DNA of 64,000 nucleotides from Agelas oroides (taxonomy: Eukaryota; Porifera; Demospongiae; Agelasida; Agelasidae). The stretch covers positions 4,710,720 through 4,774,719 of the forward strand of contig OX422189.1 in NCBI GenBank assembly GCA_949130485.1. Reading direction: 5' to 3'. The notes under the pieces were generated by a model that was given only the letters and a program-made list of their open reading frames with translations, ran no database searches and was not told the origin of the DNA. Of this stretch, positions 1-14,759 are shown piece after piece. Position 1 is the stretch's first letter. Each line of letters opens with the position of its first letter. Made by a program: the position numbers and the translations under genes.

Positions 1-2
1 GT

Positions 3-4237
<4,235 letters not shown>

Positions 4238-4852
4238 GAACTGATGCGGTTTGAGTGTATTATAGTGCTTCAAATTGTACATGACATTGTATTTTTCTAC
4301 AATTACATGGTCATTGGACTAGATATGCCCTCACAAACCATGTATTTCATCAAGGAGCCTCTGTATCTGTTGGGGCAGTGTAACTGACTGGGGATGGATG
4401 TGGACTCTACATTCATGTACTCTACTGGGGCCCTACCAGTTCTTACCATAATCATAAGCCCAAGAAATGTAACCTGGTATGCTAAACTGTTTCTAGATAG
4501 TATGTGTGCAAGGTTTGGGCATGAGACTAAATGGCATCTCAAGTAGTCTCACAAGCCAGCCTAAACTCGGGGCACCTAAAATCGCAGGAAGTATGCACCA
4601 ATATTCCTGCACTGGGCACTAGCTTTCAAAGCTGCAAGACAAAATCAAGAACAAAAACCCTCAGTTGGAGGCTACAGCAGCTACTACAGTCATGTTTAAG
4701 GTGGAGCCCCTAAAACTACCAAATCACTATTCACAGAAAAACAGTTTCTTTCAAACAGGTGGCAGTATAGTTCAAGCAGCGTGTTAGATGATAATTACAT
4801 TCATAGAACCACACATGCCCATAGCTAATGCTGTTGTAATTAGTTTTGCATG
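4238..4852. other. Intergenic stretch without a gene
   Basis: Downstream of GFPT I see no ORF with recognisable content. At about 4511-4555 there are two outward fragments of the TAGTCTC family (TTGGGCATGAGACTA and TAGTCTCACAAGCCAGC), probably remnants of old foldbacks. Confidence 0.5.
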
Positions 4853-5236
4853 TAATACGAGCAAAGTAACTGCACCCCAAGATGCATGCTCATAAGAGGT
4901 TAGTGCTGCAGGTTTTCCTTGGCTCAAACACTTTAGAATTCAGTGGTACGTAGGTAAAAACTTTGGTAGTAGGCTTTAGCAAAACACAGTTCATTGCTAC
5001 TTATGAACAGCTCAAAACACGTGGACCAAGGACCATGTTACTGTGTGATCATATTTGACAAGAAGCACTACTATCTAAAAACTTTATCAAAAAAATGCAG
5101 CTCACTGGTATTTAGCTAAAAGGCTTCACGTTAGCATAAGGCTTCTTTAAAAAGCTTTACCCTCAAGGGAGGAGCCAGACATCGGTTTATCAATCGTGAA
5201 TAGCAAGGCACGCCTTACGCCCGCGCGTTACGCACA
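4853..5236 (+). repeat. Left arm of a large inverted repeat (unit A)
   Basis: This stretch starts with unit A (GTTAGTGCTGCAGG, then TTGGCTC, then TAGGCTTTAG) and ends near ATCAATCGTGAATAGCAAGG. Its reverse complement is at 10284-10590, where the same landmarks occur in reverse order. Further copies of unit A are at 5941-6050 (+) and 16528-16637 (+). The two arms enclose the tyrosine recombinase gene at 6883-8406. Confidence 0.7.
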
Positions 5237-5599
5237 TGTTGTTACTGTTGATTTCACAATGAGCGTATCAGCGTGCGTATGTTTGTACAAGTACAGGCGT
5301 GTACTTGTTTTTTTTTAAAGGTACTGAAAAAGTGTAATTCCAGAGGTCAAAGTATACATATAAATGATGTAAGAAAATGAAAAACAAAACAACGAAGATT
5401 ACAATGGTTGTGGTGAACAGGTAGTTCTAAATGTCTGTTCCCTATTGTGAGGACACTATTCTGCCCTCTGAGCAGGTGAGGTCAATAGCTTCCCCAATCA
5501 TACCAGCTGGGTGATGGTATGAGGACCTTGATCCCCTGATGCACATAATGGCAGAGCGCAGTAGTGAGAAGCTGAGTTTGCAGCGAATCCAAAATAGAG

Positions 5600-6560
5600 T
5601 TCTGCTGTAAGGCTGGCGTGTACTTGTACTAGTACGCTGAGCGATAACGCTTACGCTTCACGCTCACTCGAAGTGAGGTGAAATCAACAGTAGTCTGAAG
5701 CACAGTAGCGCGCTCAATACACGTAGCAACGATTTTATACGTAGCATATGCGTGACGTCACGCAAGCGGGAAAATCGCTTCGGGAGTCGCTGTGAGGGGT
5801 GACGGTGGTGTAGCTGGTGAAGGGAGAATTGTTGGTGTACCAAAGTTTCATTCCTGTGGTAAGTGCTCCATGCAATATCAACTCAGATTGGATGTCCAAC
5901 GCTTCCTCTGGCCTGTGTATTATATTGGTTATGTCATATCAACCGCACCCCAAGATGCTCATAAGAGGTTAGTGCTGCAGGTTTACCTTGGCTCGAACAC
6001 TTTAGAGTTCAGTGCTATACATATGTAAAATCTTTGTTAGTAGGCTTTAGGTAAACAAAGCATTACGCGCGTAATATTGGCCCGAAGCACGATAGCGCGT
6101 TCAATACACGTCACAGTGATTTTATACGTAGGTATAAGGTACATTGAACGCGTGACGTCACGCAAGCGGGAAAATCGCTTCGGGAGTCGCTGTGAGGGGT
6201 GACGGTGGTGGTGAAGGGAGAATTGTTGGTATACCAAAGTTTCATTCCTGAGGTAAGTGAACCATGCCATTAACGAATTTCAACTCAGATTGGATGTCCA
6301 ACGCTTCCTCTGGCCTGTGTATTCTATTGCATTAATTATTACACCCCAAGATGCAACTTAAAGGACCCGCGTAAATAATACACAGGCCAGAGGAAGCGTT
6401 GGACATCCAATCTGAGTTGAAATTCGTTAATGGCATGGTTCACTTACCCCAGGAATGAAACTTTGGTACACCAACAACTCTCCCTTCACCAGCTACACCA
6501 CCGTCACCCCTCACAGCGACTCTCGAAGCGATTTTTCCGCTTACGTGACGTCACACGTTC
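5600..6560. repeat. Cluster of repeat units B and C, partly palindromic
   Basis: Unit B (TAGCGCG, then TGACGTCACGCAAGCGGG, then GGGAGTCGCTGTGAGGGGTG) occurs at 5694-5860 (+), 6078-6255 (+) and 6430-6555 (-). Unit C (CTCAGATTGGATGTCCAACG) occurs at 5874-5925 (+), 6275-6325 (+) and 6379-6430 (-). As a result 6078-6325 and 6378-6560 form a tail-to-tail inverted repeat with arms of roughly 180-250 bp. Unit B holds a cAMP-response-element-like TGACGTCA and ends at a donor-like GGTAAGTG. No protein-coding content was recognised. Confidence 0.7.
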
Positions 6561-6882
6561 AATAAACCTATTTATTATCCAGTTCATATTTCTACAACAG
6601 TATTTTCCTATTCCCGTGCCGTGCAATATCACACGATATAACCCACCTACTATACTTCATGCATAGGCCAGAGTGGACTTTATAACTGTCATAATTTGTC
6701 CCCTCAAGGCTACAAGGGAAATTATGACTATAAATTTGTCCCTTTAGGCAATAGTCATATGATCATGAGTAAAGCATCTGATATGAACAGTATAACATAG
6801 TCAAAATGTAGCTACATGCAGGCATATGCATACTGTACTATACTGCATGAGTAGCTACAATGCATGTAGTTTATGCATAGAC

Positions 6883-8406
6883 TTAAAATTGGCTGAATAG
6901 CTCATCAAGCTCATTCTCGGTAAGTTCAATGTTTGGTGTCAGTGGAGACTGTGCTGGTGGAGGAGCTTGAGTGATGTTAATGGTACAACCATGCAAATTG
7001 TTAAACATAACATTTCCAGGCATCGCAAAACTGGATGATTGTGATTCAGTTGCACTGGTTGATGGCATTCCATGAATACTGAGTGAACGTGATTTTGTTG
7101 AATGCTGAATAAGTTGTTGAGAGTAGTTTGATCGTTTGGTTTCACACAATACTGAGGAAACCGCTCTATGCTGCTCTTCATTTGACCTTTCATATGTCCT
7201 CAAAGCCTCTAGTGAGCGATGCCCAGTTCTCTCTTGAATAAGTTTCTCTGGGACTTGTTGAGCAAACATTTCAGATGCTGCTGTAGCTCTCAGACTATGA
7301 TTTGTCTTGTGACCTACGATTCCAGCAGCCTGACACATTTTGGAGAACTTTTGTTGGAGAGTATGTTTGCCAATGGGAACGGCACTATACCAAACACTGT
7401 GGGTATCAGCTGATTCAGCCATGCTCTCCAATGGGCGAACATAAAAAAGATCTTTTTCCTTAGCTTCTTCTGGTAGTTTGCTTATATATTTGTCCAGAAG
7501 ATAAACTGGGCATCGATCTCCAGCTTGTGGACAGGAGTAAATGGGCACTACCTTCTTCTTGACGTGTAGCTGTTTGAAACTGCCATTTCTGTTTTTAGAG
7601 GTGTTCTCATGGTACACATAGCTGTCGTCACAGCGTTCAAACTGGGATAGCTTCAGATTTCTCTGTTCAGCACCACCACGAAGACAAAACGCTTTCCCAA
7701 CTAGGTGAAACACTGCATTCTGCAAGCCCTTAGGAGTAGTCGAATTCATTATGCCACTCTCCCATAGCTGCTCCTCTTCCTCAGGCGTGATTATCTCAGC
7801 ATGTTTGATTCTTCCTAGGCCTTGAGAGTGTAGGTTGTGAAAATATGCATCCATAGTTCGCTGTATAGGTCTGAATCTAGCATCTATTTTGTTGAGGAAG
7901 TTTGAACAGCAAGGATTCACTTCACGCATGTGTCTGAGTAGACCACAAAGTAACTGGTGTAAGGTAGATGGTGGATAGTGCTCACCATTAGCTTTACGAG
8001 TTTCCACAACAAATTGGGAGAGATGATGATTCAAAAGGTCTGGGTCTGAGGATGTCAAAATGTCCTCTGGAACAGGGTTCTCTGGGTTTGCATCATTCCT
8101 TGATTTTAGCCACAGGTTGAAATTTTTCAGAGCCCAGTTGGTGCTGCCTTTAGTATTTTCTGGAATCAATCCCTTAGCCAATTCAGATAGCTGCTCTTCA
8201 GAAGAGAACTTAAAGCGAGATGACTCGTTAGAAGCCATTGGAAGGTGGGGCTGGTCCTTGCTGGAGCTTGGGCGGAGCTGCTCTAATTGAGGAAGTGGGT
8301 GGGAAGGACTTATCTCCAATTGAAGCCCGCTAGCGTTCGAGTGACCTGGGCAGTCTGTCCACTCACACATACCAAGACAGTAAGGAGAGAAACTGCAAGC
8401 CATCAT
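6883..8406 (-). CDS. Crypton-type tyrosine recombinase (DUF3504-like)
   Basis: The intact 507-residue ORF has no internal stop. A tyrosine recombinase cuts and rejoins DNA through a covalent phosphotyrosine. The complete catalytic set is visible: Arg243 in CLRGGAEQR, a plausible beta-hairpin Lys271, His370-x-x-Arg373 in NHSLRATA, His396 in TGHRSLEAL and the nucleophile Tyr405. Residues 60-200 are a plausible core-binding domain. The C-terminal tail contains HGCTINIT, a motif style I associate with animal DUF3504 proteins and Cryptons; ZMYM2- and QRICH1-type host genes carry a degenerate form of this domain. The start is uncertain: Met1 and Met2 are adjacent, and Met57 (MASNESSRF) is a plausible alternative. 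The intronless state, full active site and repeat surroundings favour a transposon gene over a domesticated one. Confidence 0.85.
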   Translation of the reverse strand: MMACSFSPYCLGMCEWTDCPGHSNASGLQLEISPSHPLPQLEQLRPSSSKDQPHLPMASNESSRFKFSSEEQLSELAKGLIPENTKGSTNWALKNFNLWLKSRNDANPENPVPEDILTSSDPDLLNHHLSQFVVETRKANGEHYPPSTLHQLLCGLLRHMREVNPCCSNFLNKIDARFRPIQRTMDAYFHNLHSQGLGRIKHAEIITPEEEEQLWESGIMNSTTPKGLQNAVFHLVGKAFCLRGGAEQRNLKLSQFERCDDSYVYHENTSKNRNGSFKQLHVKKKVVPIYSCPQAGDRCPVYLLDKYISKLPEEAKEKDLFYVRPLESMAESADTHSVWYSAVPIGKHTLQQKFSKMCQAAGIVGHKTNHSLRATAASEMFAQQVPEKLIQERTGHRSLEALRTYERSNEEQHRAVSSVLCETKRSNYSQQLIQHSTKSRSLSIHGMPSTSATESQSSSFAMPGNVMFNNLHGCTINITQAPPPAQSPLTPNIELTENELDELFSQF

Positions 8407-8511
8407 TCGCGTTTCTTTTTGAGTCGGTTTGTTTGTACTGTCGCTGCTATATTATTTTTGAGCATGCACAGATGTATAAGATAGGTGGACCAATCAGGTG
8501 GGTCATATAAC

Positions 8512-8626
8512 AGTTATAGCACGGGTTGCCAGGGATTTATGGCAACGTAAACAAACCTTGTCCTCGGGCTTCGCCCTCGGACTTGGTTCGTTTACTGCCA
8601 TAAATCCCTGGCCCCGTGCTATAACT
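8512..8626. repeat. 115-bp foldback
   Basis: AGTTATAGCACGGG, then GCCAGGGATTTATGGCA, is mirrored by TGCCATAAATCCCTGGC and CCCGTGCTATAACT around a GGGCTTCGCCC loop. It lies 5' of the recombinase gene. No clear target duplication was found. Confidence 0.7.
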
Positions 8627-8841
8627 ATTACTTATACTATAGCTAAATGAAATACTGCAATCTGATTGGTCATTGCAGGTAGTATAAATCACTTATACCA
8701 CCTGTAAATTGAACTTATACCACCTGTGATATCCGTAGATACACAGCCAAAAATATTCTGACATGATACGGTTCCGTTGCCTTTCGTAAAGTATAGAGAT
8801 AGTTTAATACCATGAAGCGCTACAAATATAGCCACCAGCTC

Positions 8842-9320
8842 TAGGGTTGGGCGGATTATGCTCCATTTTTTTACCCATTATGCTATTCCAATATGCTCAA
8901 AATTGTACCGATTATGCCCGCCTATTATGCTCAAACTATGCCCATAATTTCTGGAAGGAGCAAACTTAGATGTTCGAATAATTATTTAACACTGTACAGA
9001 AAAAGTAAATTGAAACAGTCTAACAGGATGGCAGTTCATCGACCATTGTAGTCTCGCGTGGCCACGCTAACATCATGGCAAGTAGATCACCAGACTCTGC
9101 GATTGCTGATCATTGCTCCCTCACTTCGCCGCTTACCAACAGGGCATGGGACGAGATACTTCACGGTCTGGGACTGGGATACGGTCTGAGGACGAGACTA
9201 CCAGTCTACGTACCACAGACACATTATGCTCAAAATGTACCTATTATTCCCGCATAATGCTCAATGCTTTCTGGTACCTATTATTCCCAAAATTATGCCA
9301 GCATAATCCGCCCAACCCTA
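8842..9320. mobile_element. hAT-like MITE, 479 bp
   Basis: Terminal inverted repeats TAGGGTTGGGCGGATTATGC and the exact reverse complement, flanked by a perfect 8-bp direct repeat ACCAGCTC (8834-8841 and 9321-9328). An 8-bp duplication with TAG-type ends is typical of hAT elements. The interior repeats ATTATGC/ATTATTCC motifs and may hold a decayed TAGTCTCG foldback at about 9049-9201. There is no transposase. Confidence 0.9.
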
Positions 9321-9821
9321 ACCAGCTCTCATACAGTTTCTGTACGCAAAGCGCTAAGCTTGTTAGCGGTTGTATGACAATGGCTGTAGTCTGAAGACAG
9401 CTTCGGATAGAAAGCGTTTGGCTCGACAGCGGTGGTCTCGAACTTAACCGGTTCACACGGAGTTTGCCTACAGTTTCAATGGGAGCCATAGGTAGCTACT
9501 ATTCAAGAAAGCGCTAGTACTTGCTCAACACAACACTCACCAGAAAGTTCACAATGTCATGGGGCGGGACATTTCGGTCTCATTCTCAGGCGCTCTGAAT
9601 TTGAATTCGGTTTTGAATCCCAATCACTAGCGAGCGTTGCCGAGCAAGTACAAAGTTGAATCGTTGCAAGGTAAGCGGTCAGCGAACAGCTTGAAAGAGA
9701 GCTCGTTCATTCAGAATTTGAACTGTAGTCGTTGCTAGGCAGTTTTGTTGCTAAGGAGAGAAATGCACGCAGTTTTGTTGCCAAGGAGAGGAACGATTTG
9801 ATTGGCTATAGTATAAATACC

Positions 9822-9960
9822 TTATACGATGAAACCCTCGGGGCCTACGGGATTTAGATCCCCTTGGAAACCATAAACACCCTTGCGCTTCGCGCGCGGG
9901 TGTTTATATAGGTTTCCGCGGGAATCTAAATCCCGTAGACCCCTCGGTTTCATCGTATAA
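9822..9960. repeat. 139-bp near-perfect foldback
   Basis: TTATACGATGAAACC, then CGGGATTTAGATCCC, reappears in reverse complement up to 9960, with a loop at CTTGCGCTTCGCGCGCGGG. This is a MITE-like palindrome. Directly to its right, about 9965-10025, the 16-mer ATTGCACGGGTAGTTA is repeated about three times in tandem. Confidence 0.75.
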
Positions 9961-10283
9961 CCTATATATATTGCACGGGTAGTTATTGCACGGGTAGTTA
10001 TTGCACGGGTAGTTATTGCACGGCCGGAACTACGCGGTATCCTAGCAACCATGATGTGCTTTAATTAGAACCGGTGCGTTCAAACAGCGAGTTACTTGGT
10101 TCTTTGTGCGAGTAGAGACACGGAGCTGTTGAGGTAATGGATAATAAACATTTTATTACACGAGTTAGCGTGCAATATCGCGAGTTATTGCACGAGTGGG
10201 CGTGGTATTTTCACGAGCCGAAAAGGTATATGTATAATTGAGCGCGCTACCTTGCTTCGGCCCTGACTAATAATATGGGTAAC

Positions 10284-10590
10284 GTGCGCGTATAAAGCAG
10301 ATGAAGGCGTGCCTCGCTATTCACGATTGATAAACTGATGTCTTGAGGGCAAAGCTTTTATAAGAAGCCACAAAACTCTGAACTCTAAAGCTTTCTACTT
10401 CAGGTAAATTTGCAGCACAAAATCCTGATCTCTAAAGCCTTCTAGGTCTTGTAGCTAAGTAGCAGTAAACTTTTTTTCCCTAAACTAAAGCCTACTAACA
10501 AAGATTTTACCTACGTATAGCACTGAACTCTAAAGTGTTCGAGCCAAGGTAAACCGCAGCACTAACCTTCCGTGAGCATCTTGCAACAAC
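10284..10590 (-). repeat. Right arm of the large inverted repeat
   Basis: Reverse complement of 4853-5236: it runs from GGCGTGCCTCGCTATTCACG to GCAGCACTAAC and ends near 10590. The arms show indels and substitutions, so this is not a recent duplication. The enclosed DNA is about 5 kb. Confidence 0.65.
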
Positions 10591-10617
10591 TCTCCCCTCA
10601 ACATGTAGCAATACTAG

Positions 10618-10838
10618 CCCGAAGCACAGTAGCGCGCTCAATACACGCAATGATTTTATACGTAATATATTGAACGTGTGACGTCACGTAAGCGTTTCGG
10701 GAGTCGCTGTGAGGGGTGTATGGACTAACTTACCAAACACCTTGCCAGAGCTCACTGCGTGAGTTTGCACTTATCTATCGTGCCACCATATGACGGTGGT
10801 GTAGCTGGTGAAGGGAGACTACCAAAGTTTCATTCACC
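10618..10838 (+). repeat. Unit B copy interrupted by the LINE
   Basis: A further unit B (GAAGCACAGTAGCGCGCTCA, a TGACGTCACG site, GGGAGTCGCTGTGAGGGGTG), with about 60 bp of extra sequence, ends at CAAAGTTTCATTC. In the intact copies this is followed by the donor-like GGTAAGTG and unit C. Here that continuation only resumes at about 16392, after the LINE. Confidence 0.7.
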
Positions 10839-10859
10839 CTCGACCCATTTGTCTGCTTT

Positions 10860-11320
10860 CTGTCTACCTACCAACACGCACAGGCTGCACTGACATTTTT
10901 AAAGAGTCCCTTGACTACCTATTAATCTGTTCAGCTTTGACAATGATGTGTTCATCCTTGGTGATATAAACGTAGACCTTGGACTGGGCGGAGGCCCAAT
11001 GGCCTCTACTCCTATCAATGAACAGGGTAAAATCTTAATGCAGTACCTAAATAGATGGAACTTTCTATCTGCTCACCTACATCTCAGTCCTACCCCTGCA
11101 ACCTCCACCTATGAGAGTGAAGCCCATGGCTCCATATCAACAATTGATCATATTCTTTGCCCATCTCACGTACTCTCATCTCTATCATCTTGCCATGTCA
11201 TCGAGGAGGAACCATCTAACAACTCTGACCACCTTCCTATAACCTGCCAGATAAGTACTCACCTTCCCAACTCCCCTACCCATCACAAAAAATCCAGTCC
11301 CCCACCCCGTCCCAACTGCA
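10860..11320 (+). pseudogene. LINE endonuclease domain, C-terminal part
   Basis: The C-terminal half of an apurinic-type endonuclease, which nicks target DNA to prime reverse transcription. Visible motifs are ILGDINVDLG (the GDFN-like Asn/Asp site), TIDHILCP and NSDHLPITC (the SDH motif with the catalytic His). Upstream, CTDIFKESLDYLL reads in a different frame, suggesting a frameshift near 10920. At 11295-11312 a C-rich run shifts the frame again: PTAWRKLTTHDLKR reads on only in the next frame. The N-terminal half of the domain is absent. Confidence 0.75.
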
Positions 11321-12398
11321 TGGAGGAAGCTCACAACGCATGATTTGAAGAGATCTTATACATCCCCACTAGAAGCTAGCCTATCCCACCTACCCCTTCC
11401 GTCACTGTCTGATTACTCTTCCAACCCCCATCTCATTGACAGAACACTCTCCCACTTAATCTCCCTAATGAAGTCTACAGCTGACACAAACATCCCCTCA
11501 AAGCGTTTCTTTCCCCACCAAACGCCTGAGTGGGATGATGAGCTTAAGCTGGCCCAAAAGACCGCTAACAATGCACACAAGACCTGGAGAAATGCCGGAA
11601 AACCCAGAAATCCTGATCACCCTCTTCGAATTATCTATAAGGAATCCAAACGGAAATTTAGAGCCAAACTCAGAAACCACCGTAAAAATCTAAGGGAACT
11701 TTTCTTCTCGAAATTAGACCTGGCCAATACAGATTCCCGTAAACTCTTTAGAGAAATCAGGAACATCAATGGCCACTCACCTGAACCCTCCCTGGTCATC
11801 TCATTTAATGGCACCACCTTTCAAGGAGATGCCATCCTCGAGGGATGGACCTCCTACTTCGAACAACTTGGTGTCCCCTCTCCCCATAGCACATACGACT
11901 CTGATTTCCAGCAATCCATCAATGAAGAGTACCTGGCCCTTCTTGATACTACAGCAGGGAATGAAATACCCATCACAGTGGATGAAGTCAAGGAAGCCAT
12001 ACAATGCCTTAAACCTCACAAGGCCTCAGGCCCAGATGGAATTGACCCTGAGCACATCATTCACTCTGGCCCTCTGGCATGCAACCTCCTCACTGATCTC
12101 TTCAATGCCATAGTCACCACTGGCCATATCCCTACAGTCTTCCAACTCGGTTACATTACGCCAATACCTAAAGACCCGAAAAAAGACCAGACTGATCCAT
12201 CCAACTACCGTGGAATCTCCCTCCTCTCTAACATCTCCAAACTCTTCGAGAAAGTCATCCTTGCCAAACTCCAATCCCCCACCCTCTCCCTAAATCCACT
12301 ACAGGGTGGCTTCCGCTCTGGTTACAGTCCCATCCATACTGCCTTTGTCCTGCAAGAAGCCATCCAATCAATCAGGGAAAGTGGTAAGAAGGCATATG
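11321..12398 (+). pseudogene. LINE reverse transcriptase, N-terminal half
   Basis: This continues the endonuclease in frame 2 and carries fingers/palm motifs: LKPHKASGPDGIDPEH, then YITPIPKD, then NYRGISLLSNISKLFEKV, and GGFRSGYSPIHTAF. A Lys/Arg-rich linker precedes it (about 11560-11700). The frame is open up to the insertion at 12399 and resumes at 14760. It ends in vector-less transposon sequence, so no full polymerase is encoded as it stands. Confidence 0.85.
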
Positions 12399-14759
12399 GG
12401 TCATTCCATGTCAAATCAACACAAAAAATACCTGACCCTCACAGATTTGGACGAAACTTGGTTCTTACATAGTGTCTGTTGAGACATTCACCCATAGCCA
12501 GTTTCAGCATTATATGTTGTATGGCTTCAGAGTTAGAGCCAGCCAAAAAGTCAATTTTTTTTGCCAAATTTTGGCTTACCCCTTTGTACTTAATCAACCA
12601 TAACTTTAAGCACGATTAACTTTATGACCTACAATTTGCACCACTTGTAGCTCATAAAATTCCCTTTCATTTGGTATAATTATCAAGTATATCCCATAAA
12701 GTTCGGGTCAAAGGTCACCACTAGTGTACTTTGACCTTTGCTCTCTCAAAAACGGATGTTTTGATCTGAATCAATTTTTTTACTAAATGTTCTTTGGGGC
12801 CTTCTCTTTAAGTGCAGTAAAATTGGTTTTGGGACTGCCATGGGATTCGGAGATACTTGACAGAATGTACTGGCAGTTAGGGAAGATGTGCAAGTAATCA
12901 ACCATATACTTACCCGATAGGGGTGCATTTTGATCAGTGTGACCCTCGTAAACATGACATGACAAGTAGACATAATTATGTGGCCAATGGATGATGACCA
13001 AGTGGTAGTTGCCATGGTTACAAGGTAATTTATTGCGATTTCCCTCTAGTATGCAGCTCAATGCTACAGGTAGGAGGTAAACCTAGTACCAAGTCATATT
13101 CCTGCAGCATATTTACACACTACACTGGTGGATGTGTGACCAGACCAACAAGTGAATTCCTTTAGTATTTGTTATCACAACTCCATGAACATAGGTAGTG
13201 CTTCCTAGGCCTTTGCTGCCTTCAGTTTCTAGGTTCTTACACACTATGCAAAACATGAAGTGTGGTCATGCATACGTATGCTGTGACATCAGGTGGGCAG
13301 AGGATATACACACACTTAGGTATAATAACATTTTTTGTATATATCTATCCCTAACAAAGCAGTATTGATACTATCTTCGTTGTGAATGCTCTCGCGTCCA
13401 ACCCCTGGATGGATGCTAGAAGAAAGGACCTTGAGATCCTTCATCAGGCACCACCTCCCATGTGTCTAGCTATCTTCTGTGTGCCTGATGTGTCATTCAT
13501 CTGACTAGATTTTCCAGGCCATTTGTGTTCTATTTGCATACTGCATGCAATCAAAGAAGGTGGTGAAGGCTTGGGAACATGTGCACTTACTTCATAAGAG
13601 CACTCAGTATATGCAATGAAGTCACACCTCTAAATAAAGAGCTTGAGCAAAAAATGGTGGGCAAGCAACCATTTTTCTAGAAATCTTAACTCTTGTTCAC
13701 ATCGAACAGGTTAGTATGCCCTGAGTGCAAGGCTAACAGTTAGTGCATGCACCTGCCATGCAGTTGCCATCTTGCCCATTCTGCCCTCAGATGAACTCAG
13801 TGTCCATGCAATTTGGTAAGTGCCTTACCCATGACACAGCTTTCTATCACTAGTATGGACCTTCCTACTGCAGTCATGCATGATACAACATTATGTAGGT
13901 TTATGACGTAATCATACACTTAGGCACTCCTATATAAATTGATCTACCAACTTAATTTTAGAATATTGCAGCTGTGTACCAAGGAGCTAATTTTAGTACG
14001 GTAAAATTTTCCTGCCCTAGGGTAAAGTAGTCATTGCGGGAAGGACCTAAGTAAACTGTAACATGAAAATTCACTGTCACTTCTGCATGTTGAACAGCAT
14101 TCAGTTGTTTGCTAGAGATTAACTACAATAAATTACCTTGTAACCATGGCAACTACCACTTGGTCATCATCCATTGGCCACATAATTATGTCTACTTGTC
14201 ATGTCATGTTTACGAGGGTCATACTGATCAAAATGCACCCCTATCGGGTAAGTATACGGTTGATTACTTGCACATCTTCCCTAACTGCCATTACATTCTG
14301 TCAAGTATCTCCGAATCCCATGGCAGTCCCAAAACCAATTTTACTGCACTTAAAGAGAAGGCCCCAAAGAACATTTGGTAAAAAATTGATTCAAATCAAA
14401 ACATCCGTTTTTGAGAGAGCAAAGGTCAAAGTACACCAGTGATGACCTTTGACCCGAACTTTATGGGATATACTTGATAATTATACCAAATGAAAGGGAA
14501 TTTTATGAGCTACAAGTGGTACAAATTGTACGTCATAAAGTTAATCGTGCTTAAAGTTATGGTTGATTAAGTACAAAGGTGTAAGCCAAAATTTGGCGAA
14601 AAATTGACTTTTTGGCTGGCTCTAACTCTGAAGTCATACAACATATAATGCTGAAACTGGCTATGGGTGAATGTCTCAACAGACACTATGTAAGAACCAA
14701 GTTTCGTCCAAATCCGTGAGGGTCAGATATTTTTTGTGTTGATTTGATATGGAATGACC
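12399..14759. mobile_element. 2361-bp element with 657-bp terminal inverted repeats
   Basis: The ends are GGTCATTCCAT and the reverse complement. Arms 12399-13055 and 14103-14759 match with only scattered differences. A CATATG hexamer stands at both borders (12393-12398 and 14760-14765); with one copy removed together with the element, the LINE reading frame runs on without a gap, which supports CATATG as a 6-bp target duplication. The central kilobase (13056-14102) has no recognisable ORF, so the element is non-autonomous. Long inverted repeats plus a 6-bp duplication recall Polinton-like elements, but the terminal bases do not fit their usual AG...CT, so the class stays open. Confidence 0.85.

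Larger units (their letters stand above)
6566..10225. mobile_element. Candidate tyrosine-recombinase transposon
   Basis: Left sequence from TTTATTATCCAG (about 6568) to ATATCACACGATAT (about 6640), and right sequence from about 9966 to 10225, both match the short element at 50546-50920 in a NUDC intron. That copy has the two ends joined and lacks the interior with the recombinase gene. This suggests the interval is an autonomous or fossil element and the NUDC copy its internal-deletion derivative. Independent foldbacks (8512-8626, 8842-9320, 9822-9960) have been added inside. Exact termini are not certain. Confidence 0.5.
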
